Assembly: GCF_022179645.1 (NCBI RefSeq)
Contig: NZ_BPRA01000001.1
Coordinates: 372,001-436,000 of the forward strand
From: Methylobacterium thuringiense
GTDB taxonomy: Bacteria > Pseudomonadota > Alphaproteobacteria > Rhizobiales > Beijerinckiaceae
Length of the DNA stretch: 64,000 nucleotides
Direction: 5' to 3'
The translations under genes were made by a program, and so were the position numbers. This document shows positions 8,689-17,935 of this stretch, in pieces; the first letter of the stretch is position 1; each line of letters begins with the position of its first letter. The notes below the pieces were generated by a model. It worked only from the letters and a program-made list of their open reading frames with translations, was not told the DNA's origin and made no database searches.

Positions 8689-8692
<4 letters not shown>
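8357..8692 (-). CDS. Chorismate mutase, AroQ type
   Basis: A 111-residue, all-helical protein that converts chorismate to prephenate for phenylalanine and tyrosine synthesis. The AroQ pattern is present: [23 protein letters not shown] (helix 1 with the active-site Arg), [17 protein letters not shown], and [15 protein letters not shown] in the last helix. It is stand-alone, with no prephenate dehydratase domain or signal peptide. It overlaps ffh by 4 bases (ATGA) and rpsP by 1 base. Chorismate mutase between ffh and rpsP is an arrangement I recall from other alphaproteobacteria; it does not imply a role in protein targeting. Confidence 0.93.
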
Positions 8693-10254
<1,562 letters not shown>

Positions 10255-10268
10255 GCTGATCTCAGGCC

Positions 10269-10490
10269 CTACTGATAGACGCCGGCATTGGCCGCGCGGC
10301 GCGCCTGAAGCGCATCCTCGAAGCCGGCCACGGCGCGAGCGAACTTGTCACGGCAATCGGGATTGCAGAAACCGACGACGGCGCCGTTGTAGAGCGTCAG
10401 CGAGTCGGCCGCGATCGGCTCGCCCGACCAGGGGCAATGCTCGTTGACCGCATCCTCGATGCGAAGGCTGGTGTCCTGTGCAGGCGCCAT
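10269..10490 (-). CDS. Small cysteine-motif (YHS/zinc-ribbon-like) protein
   Basis: From the ATG at 10490 the product is 73 residues; GAGGAG lies about 10 bases upstream of this start. An ATG at 10502 is possible but sits only one base after that motif. The protein holds NEHCPWSGEPI (His18, Cys19) and GAVVGFCNPDCRDKFARAV (Cys42, Cys46), a spacing that could bind one metal ion in a treble-clef or YHS-like fold. Relatives are often auto-annotated as glutathione S-transferase, which the length and sequence do not support. It ends 14 bases before ffh on the same strand, so it is probably co-transcribed with it; its function is unknown. Confidence 0.65.
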   Translation of the reverse strand: MAPAQDTSLRIEDAVNEHCPWSGEPIAADSLTLYNGAVVGFCNPDCRDKFARAVAGFEDALQARRAANAGVYQ

Positions 10491-10737
10491 GGGCGGCGGC
10501 ATGCTCCTCGATAAATCGCCGGGGACGCCGTATCGCCAACGCGAAGCTCGCCCGAGGGCGCAGACGCGCTGTCGGGCGTTGACCTCCGGCCTCTCGGGCC
10601 GGGCGGCTTCTCGTAGTGACGACATGGCGTCGGATAGGTGGCGGCGTTAGGCCGGCAGCGCCGCCAAGTCAAGGTACCGATCCGGAACAGTGGGGCCGGT
10701 CTCGACCTTTACCGTTCCTTAAGCATGTTGGGATGAC

Positions 10738-11223
10738 ATGGCCTGGAAATCGAGGATCCAGCCGATGTCGGAACCTGCTCGTAACGCTTCCTTCCACGAC
10801 ACCGTGAGCCGGCCGTCGACCCAATCCGGTCCCTTGCGGGACTGGCTGGCCGCCATGCGTGCGACCGCTCCCGAAGGCCGCCAAGCCGAGGCCGAGGTTC
10901 CGCCGCCGGTCGCCCCCCAGGCGTTCGAGAGCAAGACCTCGGGCTGGGCGCCCCGTCTCGTGGTGCCGAATGAGAAGACCGAGGCCCAGGACGACGAGGT
11001 CGCCGAGCTCATCGCCGAAAACATGATGCTGAAAGCCAAGCTCCGGCTCGAGGCCGACCGGCGCGATGAACTTCAGCTTCTCCTCGCCCAGGAAGTCCGC
11101 GAATTGCGCGCCCATATCGGCGACGAGATCGCCAAGATGGAAGATCTGCGCGGCGAGCGCGACCTCTGGAAGGCTCGCTGCGAAGCGCTGATGCAGCCCC
11201 TGTTCAGCGGCCAGACCCGCTGA
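10738..11223 (+). CDS. Hypothetical coiled-coil protein
   Basis: A 161-residue soluble protein. The first 85 residues are Pro/Ala-rich and probably disordered; residues about 88-145 (DDEVAELIAENMMLKAKLRL and the following EADRRDELQLLLAQEVRELR) have heptad-like Leu spacing and should form a coiled coil. The ATG at 10738 lacks a clear ribosome-binding site; the ATG at 10765 (MSEPARN) has GAGG about 9 bases upstream and is an equally good start. It faces the 23-codon gene across the hairpin at 11270-11297. I do not recognise a family. Confidence 0.6.
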   Translation: MAWKSRIQPMSEPARNASFHDTVSRPSTQSGPLRDWLAAMRATAPEGRQAEAEVPPPVAPQAFESKTSGWAPRLVVPNEKTEAQDDEVAELIAENMMLKAKLRLEADRRDELQLLLAQEVRELRAHIGDEIAKMEDLRGERDLWKARCEALMQPLFSGQTR

Positions 11224-11269
11224 CAGAACCGTTTCCTACCGAATTAGACTCGAAGGCTTCAAAACGACG

Positions 11270-11297
11270 AAGGGCCGCCCCGGTGAGGGCGGCCCTT
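11270..11297. terminator. Hairpin terminator shared by convergent genes
   Basis: A perfect 10-base inverted repeat, AAGGGCCGCC and GGCGGCCCTT (arms 11270-11279 and 11288-11297), with an 8-base loop. It lies 47 bases after the coiled-coil gene on plus and 51 bases after the 23-codon gene on minus. No long T-run follows on either strand, so strong intrinsic termination is not certain, but the position between two convergent genes and the symmetry suggest a bidirectional terminator. Confidence 0.7.
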
Positions 11298-11347
11298 CCA
11301 TTGCCGAACCGCGGTCCGACGAAACCTGTTCGCGTGTCCCGCGAGGG

Positions 11348-11419
11348 CTAGATGCTCTCGCCGGAGGTAACGGTCCAGGTCTTGGTCGCCGATGACAGCG
11401 GCTGATGACAATGAGACAC
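11348..11419 (-). CDS. Candidate micro-gene: 23-residue peptide behind an ideal Shine-Dalgarno sequence
   Basis: On the minus strand, GAAAGGAGGTGATCCA directly precedes a GTG at 11419, leaving 23 codons and a TAG ending at 11348. The Shine-Dalgarno run is complementary over about 15 bases to the 3' end of 16S rRNA, far stronger than at any other gene here. The peptide begins MSHCHQPLSSATK and ends TWTVTSGESI: an HCH motif at residues 3-5, no membrane segment, and a Ser/Thr-rich C-terminus. A terminator-like hairpin follows 51 bases after the stop, and the Rieske oxygenase gene starts 187 bases away, divergently. It could be a secreted or modified peptide precursor or a regulatory leader. The VTSxES stretch loosely recalls the PqqA precursor core but the cross-linking Glu and Tyr are absent. 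Function unknown; that it is translated is an inference. Confidence 0.5.
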   Translation of the reverse strand: MSHCHQPLSSATKTWTVTSGESI

Positions 11420-11605
11420 TGGATCACCTCCTTTCGTTCGTTTCTGGGAATTCGAAGGTAGGGACTCCGGCCCGGCTTCGTAAAGCCCCCCGGCTGCGTT
11501 CTCTCGCCGCGCCGCACATCGCGTCTGCTGGCAACCCTTTCGACGGCGGCGTATGACGGCGCGAGCGCACCGAACGGGGTGCCGCCGAGAGGACGACGAG
11601 GCTCC

Positions 11606-12700
11606 ATGCTCGCCGCGACGACGCGCGCCGCAGACGAAACCGTATCCGACGCCGCCCTCGACCCGAAGGCGATGCGCGAGCCTTTGCCGAATGCATGGTA
11701 CTGCGTCGGGCAGGCGCCTACGCTGAAACCCGGCGGCATGCGGCCGGTAGAGCTGAACGGCGAGCAGATCGTCGTCGGCCGCGACGCCGCTGGCGCGCTC
11801 TTCGCCATGCGCGACCGCTGCCCGCATCGCGGCATGGCCCTCTCGAAGGGCCGCTTCGACGGCGACACCGTGATGTGCCCGTTCCACGGCTGGCGCTTCG
11901 GCACCGACGGACGCTGCCGCGACGTGCCGACACTCTCCGAAAAGGACGCTTCGGATTTTTCGCGGATTGCCGTCCAGCGCTTCCCCATCTTGGAGAGCGC
12001 CGGATTCCTGTGGGTGAACCCCTATCTGGGGCCGGCAAGCGCGACAGACCTGCCCGCCGTACCCGAGCTCGGCTTCGAGCCCGCCGGCAGCCTCGTGGTG
12101 GAGCTCGAAGTCGAGGCAAGTTTCGACCTGACGACGCTGAGCCTCGTCGATCCCGGACACGTCGCCTTCGTTCACGATTCCTGGTGGTTCCGCCCCTCCA
12201 AGGAGTTGCGGGAAAAAGTAAAAACCTTCCAGCCGGTGCCGCACGGCTTCGTCATGTCGAGCCATGCCACCACGACGAGTTCGCCGATCTACAAGCTGCT
12301 CGGCGGTGCGCCGGAAGTCGAGATCGAGTTCCGCTTGCCCGGCATTCGCCTTGAGCGGATCGTGGCGGGCGAAAAGCGGATGGCGAACTACACCTTCGCC
12401 ACGCCGCTCACCAACAACCGCACCATGCTCACCAACGCGATGTACTGGAGCATGCCGGCGCTGAATTTGCTTAAGCCCATCGCGCGGCCGCTGATGCGGC
12501 AGTTCCTGACGCAGGACCAGCAGGTGCTCCAGCACGCCCAGGCCGGCCTCGACCGCAAGCCCACCATGGTCCTGCTCGGCCAGGGTGACCTGCCGTCGCA
12601 ATGGTATTTCCGCCTCAAGCGCGAGGCGCTGGAAGCGGCCCGTGCCGGCCGCAGCTTCGAGAACCCTCTCAGCCGGCAGGAGCTGCGCTGGCGCTCTTGA
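11606..12700 (+). CDS. Rieske [2Fe-2S] non-heme iron oxygenase, alpha-subunit type
   Basis: A 364-residue protein. The Rieske cluster ligands are CPHRGM (Cys72, His74) and CPFHGW (Cys91, His94). The catalytic domain contains LSLVDPGHVAFVHD near residue 180, the Asp/His/His arrangement for mononuclear iron. This architecture is shared by vanillate demethylase, phthalate and pheophorbide a oxygenases; the substrate cannot be told from sequence. GAGG 5 bases before the ATG at 11606 decides the start over 11579. No reductase or ferredoxin gene is nearby, so electrons must come from an unlinked partner. It is divergent from the micro-gene at 11348-11419. Confidence 0.88.
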   Translation: MLAATTRAADETVSDAALDPKAMREPLPNAWYCVGQAPTLKPGGMRPVELNGEQIVVGRDAAGALFAMRDRCPHRGMALSKGRFDGDTVMCPFHGWRFGTDGRCRDVPTLSEKDASDFSRIAVQRFPILESAGFLWVNPYLGPASATDLPAVPELGFEPAGSLVVELEVEASFDLTTLSLVDPGHVAFVHDSWWFRPSKELREKVKTFQPVPHGFVMSSHATTTSSPIYKLLGGAPEVEIEFRLPGIRLERIVAGEKRMANYTFATPLTNNRTMLTNAMYWSMPALNLLKPIARPLMRQFLTQDQQVLQHAQAGLDRKPTMVLLGQGDLPSQWYFRLKREALEAARAGRSFENPLSRQELRWRS

Positions 12701-12803
12701 GCGTCATCAAGGTTGCGTGAAGCCTTTGCAGCGCTGAAACTTTCGCCGGTCGGCTACCGTATCCCCATGAGCGCTTGCGCAGGACGACGGGGAGGATTTT
12801 TGC

Positions 12804-13013
12804 GTGGCGTCTCCGCATTACGTCATACGCCGCAGTCGATCGGGCCGCTTCAACTTCACGCTGCTGGCCGAGCACGGTCGCATCAACGGCGTCGTGGTGG
12901 TGCCGACGGAGAACCGCTCGAAGGAAGAGGTGGCCCAACACGCCCGCGAGAAGATCCGGGCCCTCGCTGACGACCTCGCCACGGTCGCAAACCGCACCGC
13001 GCTCCCATCCTGA
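12804..13013 (+). CDS. Small hypothetical protein, 69 residues
   Basis: A GTG start at 12804 with GGGGAGG about 8 bases upstream. The product has a basic, beta-strand-like N-terminal half (HYVIRRSRSGRFNFTLLAEH, GVVVVPTENR) and a helical C-terminal half (KEEVAQHAREKIRALADDL). There is no signal peptide, membrane segment or cysteine. It lies 103 bases after the Rieske gene and 57 bases before the next gene on the same strand. I do not recognise the family. Confidence 0.6.
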   Translation: MASPHYVIRRSRSGRFNFTLLAEHGRINGVVVVPTENRSKEEVAQHAREKIRALADDLATVANRTALPS

Positions 13014-13070
13014 TGCGGCGTCTGGGTCGAAGCGCTTGAACGGCCGCGCTTGGCCGCCATCTTGGGTGAC

Positions 13071-14132
13071 ATGACACGGCGACGCCTGATCACGGCCGCG
13101 AGCGCGGCCACGGTGATGACCCTCGGCGGCGTCGGCTATGCCGCGCACCGGCGCAGCGCGAACCCCTATTATCGCGGCCCTATCAGCGACCATTTCGACG
13201 GCGTGCGCTTCCACGCCCCGGAACAGCCGCCGGACAAGAATTTCTCGGACCTCGCCCGCTGGCGCATGACCGCCAAGACCGAGCCCTGGCCCGCGAGCGC
13301 CCCGAGCCCGTTCCCGGCCGACATTCCGCCAGAGCGCGTCGACGGTCTCCGAGTCGTGCTCATCGGCCATGCGAGCTACCTGTTCCAAGTCGCGGGCCGC
13401 AACATCCTGGTCGACCCGGTTTTCGCCAAGCGCGCGAGCCCGGTGCGCTTCGCGGGGCCCAAGCGCGTGAACCCGCCGGGCATCGCCTACGAAAAGCTGC
13501 CGCCGATCGACGTGGTTCTGATCACCCACAACCACTACGACCACCTCGACGGGCCGACGATGGCGCGGCTCTGGCAGGAGCACCAGCCGCTGATCGTCGC
13601 CCCCCTCGGCAACGACGCGATCCTGCGCGGCTACGACGAGACCATGAACGTCGAGACCCGCGACTGGGGCGAGTCGGTCGATCTCGGCGGCGGCACGACG
13701 GTGCATCTCACTCCAGCGAACCACTGGTCGGCCCGCGGCCTCAACGATCGCCGCATGGCCCTGTGGTGCGCCTTCGTCCTGACGACGCCGCGCGGCGTCC
13801 ACTACCATGTCGGCGATACCGGTCTCGGTCAGGGCACGATCTTTCGCGACATCCGTGCCCGCTTCGGCCCGCCGCGCCTCGCGACGCTGCCGATCGGCGC
13901 CTACGAGCCGCGCTGGTTCATGCAGCCCCAGCACATGAACCCAGCCGATGCGGTTGAGGCATTAAGGCTGCTTGACGCCGAACAGGCGCTCGGACATCAC
14001 TGGGGCACGTTCAAGCTCACCGACGAGGGCATCGAGCGTCCGGCAGAAGCGCTGACTGCGGCGCTCGGCGCGGCGGGCCTGAGGCAGGAGGTGTTTCTGC
14101 CGTTGCGGCCGGGACAGGTTTGGGAAGGGTGA
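13071..14132 (+). CDS. Metallo-beta-lactamase-fold hydrolase (UlaG/NAPE-PLD-like), probably exported
   Basis: A 353-residue protein from the ATG at 13071; the in-frame ATG at 13050 would hide the N-terminal MTRRRLITAASAATVMTLGG, which resembles a Tat or Sec signal. The catalytic metal motif is THNHYDHLDGP (HxHxDH form) near residue 160, followed by TPANHWSARG, VGDTGLG and a C-terminal GHHWGTF. The order fits the subgroup that includes N-acyl-phosphatidylethanolamine phospholipase D and lactonases such as UlaG. The substrate is not predictable. The palindromic repeat at 14170-14253 follows. Confidence 0.85.
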   Translation: MTRRRLITAASAATVMTLGGVGYAAHRRSANPYYRGPISDHFDGVRFHAPEQPPDKNFSDLARWRMTAKTEPWPASAPSPFPADIPPERVDGLRVVLIGHASYLFQVAGRNILVDPVFAKRASPVRFAGPKRVNPPGIAYEKLPPIDVVLITHNHYDHLDGPTMARLWQEHQPLIVAPLGNDAILRGYDETMNVETRDWGESVDLGGGTTVHLTPANHWSARGLNDRRMALWCAFVLTTPRGVHYHVGDTGLGQGTIFRDIRARFGPPRLATLPIGAYEPRWFMQPQHMNPADAVEALRLLDAEQALGHHWGTFKLTDEGIERPAEALTAALGAAGLRQEVFLPLRPGQVWEG

Positions 14133-14169
14133 TACGGTTTCCGTGTCATCGCCTTGGAGCGTTCCTCTT

Positions 14170-14253
14170 CATTGCGAGCGACGCGAAGCAATCCAGGGCC
14201 ATTACAATGCGGCTTATGAGTTTGCCCTGGATTGCTTCGCGTCGCTCGCAATG
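14170..14253. repeat. Palindromic repeat, family A, perfect copy
   Basis: Two perfectly complementary 30-base arms (14170-14199 and 14224-14253; left arm begins CATTGCGAGCGACGCGAAGC) enclose a 24-base centre. It lies between the 3' end of the metallo-hydrolase gene and the 3' end of hslU, which are convergent, so the hairpin could also end both transcripts. The related copies are at 939-1029 and 37351-37443. Confidence 0.9.
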
Positions 14254-14290
14254 ACGGAAAATGCATCTGTTTCGGCGGACCGGTTCAGAC

Positions 14291-15604
14291 TTAAAGAATA
14301 AACCGGCTGAGATCGGCATTCGCAGCCAGATCCTCGACACTATCTCGCACGTAAGCTGCATCGATCCTGAGCGTTTCCCCCGAGCGATCGGTGGCGCTGA
14401 AGGATATCTCGTCGATCACCCGCTCCAGCACGGTCTGCAGCCGGCGCGCGCCGATGTTCTCGACCGATGAATTCACCTCGACAGCGACACGGGCGAGCGC
14501 ATCGACGGCGTCGTCCGTGAAGTCGAGGGTGACGCCCTCGGTCAGCATCAGGGCGACGGTCTGCTTGAGCAGGCTCGCCTCCGTCGTGGTGAGGATCTGC
14601 TTGAAATCCTCCACCGTCAGCGGCTGCAGCTCGACCCGGATCGGCAGCCGGCCCTGCAATTCGGGCAGCAGGTCGGAGGGCTTCGAGACGTGGAAGGCGC
14701 CGCTCGCGATGAACAGCACGTGGTCGGTCTTCACCGCACCGTGTTTCGTCGCCACCGTGGTGCCCTCGATCAGCGGCAGCAGGTCGCGCTGCACGCCCTC
14801 GCGGGAGACGTCGGCACCGCCGCGGCTCTCGCGGGCGCAGATCTTGTCGATCTCGTCGAGGAAGACGATGCCGTTGTTCTCGACCTCGCGGATCGCCTCG
14901 CGGGTCAGCGCGTCGTCGTCGACCAGCTTGTCGGATTCCTCCGCCAGCAGGGGCGCATAGGCGTCCTTCACCGCGATGCGCTTGGGCTTGGCCCGCGCGC
15001 CGCCCATGGCCTTGCCGAGCATCTCGCCGATGTTGATCGCGCCCATCGAGGCGCCCGGCATGCCGGGGATCTCGAACATCGGCATGCCCTGCGGACCGCC
15101 CTGCGCCAGTTCGAGCTCGACCTCCTTGTCGTCGAGTTCGCTGTTGCGCAGCTTCTTGCGAAACGAGGCGCGGGTGGCTTCGCTCGCGGTCGGTCCGACG
15201 AGTGCGTCGAGGATGCGGTTTTCGGCGGCCGCCTCGGCCTTGGCCTTGACCTCCTGGCGCTTCACCTCGCGCCGCAGGCCGATGCCGACCTCGACGAGGT
15301 CGCGGATGATCTGCTCGACGTCGCGGCCGACATAGCCGACCTCGGTGAACTTGGTCGCCTCGACCTTGAGGAACGGCGCACCCGCCAGCTTCGCCAGCCG
15401 CCGGGCGATCTCGGTCTTGCCGCAGCCGGTGGGGCCGATCATCAGGATGTTCTTCGGCGCGACCTCTTCCTTCAGCGGGCCGGTGAGCTGCTGCCGGCGC
15501 CAGCGGTTGCGGAGCGCGATGGCGACCGCGCGCTTCGCGTCGTTCTGGCCGACGATGAAGCGGTCGAGTTCGGAGACGATCTCGCGGGGAGAGAAGGTGG
15601 TCAT
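14291..15604 (-). CDS. hslU: ATP-dependent protease ATPase subunit HslU (ClpY)
   Basis: A 437-residue AAA+ unfoldase that feeds substrates to the HslV peptidase in the cytosol. Visible motifs are [11 protein letters not shown] (Walker A, about residue 58), [15 protein letters not shown] (pore-loop region), [10 protein letters not shown] (Walker B), and RLPIRVEL in the second region of homology. The inserted I domain between about 110 and 240 is present. GGAGTCCG immediately upstream supports the ATG at 15604. In most bacteria it follows hslV directly; here a membrane-protein gene and a 448-base gap intervene. Confidence 0.97.
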   Translation of the reverse strand: MTTFSPREIVSELDRFIVGQNDAKRAVAIALRNRWRRQQLTGPLKEEVAPKNILMIGPTGCGKTEIARRLAKLAGAPFLKVEATKFTEVGYVGRDVEQIIRDLVEVGIGLRREVKRQEVKAKAEAAAENRILDALVGPTASEATRASFRKKLRNSELDDKEVELELAQGGPQGMPMFEIPGMPGASMGAINIGEMLGKAMGGARAKPKRIAVKDAYAPLLAEESDKLVDDDALTREAIREVENNGIVFLDEIDKICARESRGGADVSREGVQRDLLPLIEGTTVATKHGAVKTDHVLFIASGAFHVSKPSDLLPELQGRLPIRVELQPLTVEDFKQILTTTEASLLKQTVALMLTEGVTLDFTDDAVDALARVAVEVNSSVENIGARRLQTVLERVIDEISFSATDRSGETLRIDAAYVRDSVEDLAANADLSRFIL

Positions 15605-16052
15605 CGGACTCCTGAAGGGCCTGGATGCGCCGCTGGAGCGGTCGATCCCGCGCCAGATCTAAGCGGGCCGGCACGGCGTTTCCAGACGCCCGCTCCCCGA
15701 GGCCTCACGGGTGGGACACAGGACCACCTGTCCCGCATGTCCCATGCCGTCCCACGCTCGGGATTGCCTGAGATTGGCCGCGCGTGCGAGCCGACCGTTT
15801 TCGCCGGTCTTGACACCGTGACGATGATATGCTTATTGTCCTATTCGATAGCAAGGTTCCGTTCTACGAGACGGCCCAGGATGATCGGATTGGTCGGCCC
15901 CTTATCCCTCCCAGCCCAAGCCGCAGCCTGTAGGAAATCGGGGGCCTTCGACCCTCATCGTGATGTGCCGGCATTCAGCAGGGGCACGAAGGCGCCCGGC
16001 ACAGGATCGTTACCGGGACGATGGAGGACGTGACGACGACCTGACGGCCCGG
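15605..16052. other. Gene-free interval upstream of hslU
   Basis: This 448-base stretch has no convincing coding frame on either strand. It contains: three near-tandem TGTCCC/CGTCCC hexamers at 15729, 15738 and 15748; a TTGACA at 15810-15815 followed after 18 bases by TATTGT at 15834-15839, read on the plus strand; and an 8-base inverted repeat TGTGCCGG/CCGGCACA (15964-15971 and 15996-16003) just past the stop of the membrane-protein gene, which could end its transcript. If that hairpin terminates, hslU needs its own promoter within this interval. Confidence 0.5.
15810..15839 (+). promoter_or_regulatory. Candidate sigma-70-like promoter without an adjacent gene
   Basis: TTGACA (exact -35 consensus) and TATTGT are spaced by 18 bases and read rightward into 200 bases that hold no open reading frame. 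In a genome of this GC content an exact TTGACA in an intergenic interval is suggestive but not strong evidence. A small RNA or an antisense transcript of the membrane-protein gene's 3' end are the possibilities. Confidence 0.25.
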
Positions 16053-17162
16053 TCAATCGCGTGGACGCGGCATCCGTCGGGCCAGATCCTCCGGCAACAG
16101 TCGCAGCAGCGTCCGGCGCAAGCTCTGCCAGCCCACGCTGAGCACCAGGACGAACGCACCCAGGGTGAGCAGCGTAAGAGGCAGCGAGAGGCCGGCACCA
16201 CCGTATTCCTGGATCAGGCCGCCGATCGCGTATCCGGCATAGAGCAGGCCCGAGACCAGGATTGCGCGACGGTCCGTGACCAGGGCGACAAGGCTCAGTG
16301 CGAGGACGATCGCGATCACGGCGAAGGCCGTACCGGATCCGGTCGTGGCCGCGTTTCCCGCGGTCACCGTCTGCAGCACGGGATGGACGATCAGCGGTGC
16401 CGCCAGCAGGTGGAGCCAGAACGCGATGTCCGAGCGCCGCGTAAGCCGCTCGCGATCCGAGAGGTCGAAATGCATTGCAACCGCAAAGCTCGCGAGCCCG
16501 GCCAGGACGAGCAGCGTCCACAGCACCGGCGGCTCCGCACCGAGATAGGCGAGCAGCGGCGCTATGATCGTCGTGAGAAGCGCGAGCATACCGGCGGCGA
16601 CGGTGATCGGCACGCCGAAGCGCCAATAATGCAGTGAGACGAAGACGAGCGTGACTTCCGCCGCCGCACCGGTCACGGGCAGGCCGCTGAACCGTTCGCC
16701 GAGGAACGGCCCCATCAGCCCATCGAAGCTGCCGAGCCCCGAACGGGCGGCCGTAAAGACCGCGTAGGCGAAGGCGCCCAGCAGAGCGATGCTGGGAAGC
16801 GCCATCCGCCGCCGCAGCGAGAAGAATTCGCCCAGAATCCAGGACAGCAGCGCGACGAGCGGCATGGCGCGCGTCGCACCGAGCAGGTCCGCACCGAGAT
16901 AGGCCGCCGCTCCGAGGAAAAGGGCGATCCCGAGCGTGACGAAGATGTCCGCGAACCCCGTAACGAAACGCAGACGCTCGTCGTCCTGCGGTATCTCCGC
17001 AAAGTCGACCTCCGGATCGGCCCGCGCTTCCAGGGCCAGGGCGAACAGCCGCTTCGCCTGATTCGGTGTGATGATCGCGTCAGCGACCCCACGCGCGATC
17101 AGGGCGCGCACTATGCCATCGGGCCGGTCGCTCTCCGTTTCGGCTCCCGGCGCGGATGTCAT
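16053..17162 (-). CDS. Multi-pass membrane protein, DUF2157/DUF4401-like
   Basis: A 369-residue protein with a soluble N-terminal 65 residues (including [20 protein letters not shown]) followed by about ten hydrophobic helices. The last part, [20 protein letters not shown] then LRRTLL, resembles the end of DUF2157 and DUF4401 membrane proteins, whose function is unknown. Its ATG overlaps the hslV stop by 4 bases (ATGA at 17159-17162), so translation is probably coupled to hslV. This places a membrane protein inside the hslVU gene pair. Confidence 0.75.
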   Translation of the reverse strand: MTSAPGAETESDRPDGIVRALIARGVADAIITPNQAKRLFALALEARADPEVDFAEIPQDDERLRFVTGFADIFVTLGIALFLGAAAYLGADLLGATRAMPLVALLSWILGEFFSLRRRMALPSIALLGAFAYAVFTAARSGLGSFDGLMGPFLGERFSGLPVTGAAAEVTLVFVSLHYWRFGVPITVAAGMLALLTTIIAPLLAYLGAEPPVLWTLLVLAGLASFAVAMHFDLSDRERLTRRSDIAFWLHLLAAPLIVHPVLQTVTAGNAATTGSGTAFAVIAIVLALSLVALVTDRRAILVSGLLYAGYAIGGLIQEYGGAGLSLPLTLLTLGAFVLVLSVGWQSLRRTLLRLLPEDLARRMPRPRD

Positions 17163-17689
17163 CTCTCGTCCAGGCTCTCGATCACGAGATTGCCATTGGT
17201 GTAGACGCAGATCTCGGCGGCGATCGCCATCGCCTTGCGCACGATCGCCTCGGCGTCGAGGTCCTGGTCCTCCAGCGCGCGCGCTGCGGCGAGCGCATAG
17301 TTGCCGCCCGAGCCGATCGCCATGACGCCGTATTCGGGTTCCAGCACGTCGCCGGCACCCGAGAGCAGCAGGCTCACATCCTTGTCGGCCACCACCATCA
17401 TCGCCTCGAGGCGGCGCAGGTAGCGGTCGGTGCGCCAGTCCTTGGTGAGCTCGACGCAGGCGCGGGTGAGCTGGCCGGGATACTGTTCGAGCTTCGCCTC
17501 CAGCCGCTCGAACAGCGTGAAGGCGTCCGCCGTCGCGCCGGCAAACCCACCGATCACCGCGCCCTTGGCGAGCCGGCGCACCTTGCGGGCGTTGCCCTTG
17601 ACGATCGTCTGCCCGAGGCTGACCTGACCGTCACCGCCGATGACGACCCGGCCGTTCTTGCGCACCATCAGGATGGTGGTGGCATGCAT
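17159..17689 (-). CDS. hslV: ATP-dependent protease peptidase subunit HslV (ClpQ)
   Basis: A 176-residue N-terminal-nucleophile threonine peptidase, partner of HslU. The mature enzyme would begin at the Thr-Thr of [61 protein letters not shown] and [12 protein letters not shown] are family signatures. The start at 17689 is inferred from the family pattern, since no Shine-Dalgarno sequence is evident and the frame is open back to 17782; relatives often carry a longer propeptide. It is the first gene of a unit with the overlapping membrane-protein gene. Confidence 0.96.
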   Translation of the reverse strand: MHATTILMVRKNGRVVIGGDGQVSLGQTIVKGNARKVRRLAKGAVIGGFAGATADAFTLFERLEAKLEQYPGQLTRACVELTKDWRTDRYLRRLEAMMVVADKDVSLLLSGAGDVLEPEYGVMAIGSGGNYALAAARALEDQDLDAEAIVRKAMAIAAEICVYTNGNLVIESLDER

Positions 17690-17831
17690 GGACGGCGTGG
17701 CGCTTGCGTCGGCGTGAGGCAATGGAGGGTGTCCGTATCGGCTGCGTTTGTCTGCGGGAGGTAGGCGCTGGCGGCGGCGCATCCAAGACGCAGCCCCTGT
17801 GACCGGCGCGCCGGCTCTCGTATAGCTCGCG

Positions 17832-17876
17832 CCAAGAGCATCGTCCCGGATATCGTATCCGGGACGATGCTCTTGG
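17832..17876. repeat. Perfect 21-base inverted repeat
   Basis: Arms of 21 bases with a 3-base loop give a very stable hairpin. On the plus strand it is followed by TTCTTGTTT, so it could act as an intrinsic terminator for rightward transcripts, yet the only rightward gene starts after it. Its position next to the family D repeat suggests both belong to one repeat block. Confidence 0.8.
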
Positions 17877-17888
17877 TTCTTGTTTCAG

Positions 17889-17935
17889 CATCCGACTTTC
17901 CGAAAGCCGGTCACCACCTTTCGGTCCGATGCTCG
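17889..17935. repeat. Rhizobiales-type dispersed repeat (family D)
   Basis: ACTTTCCGAAAGCCGG, then CACCTTTCGGTCCGATGCTC. This layout (CCGAAA-CCGG, short centre, CC-CnTTTCGG-CCGATGCTC) recurs at 23738-23783 and, in a more palindromic form, at 33611-33655. It resembles a repeat widely seen in intergenic regions of Rhizobiales genomes (recollection, not a search). Confidence 0.6.

Noticed and set aside
11421-11436. Plus-strand identity to the 3' end of 16S rRNA (GGATCACCTCCTTTC), possible rRNA gene fragment
   Set aside because: The match is about 16 bases and does not extend into 16S sequence on either side. It is better explained as the complement of a strong Shine-Dalgarno sequence for the minus-strand micro-gene.
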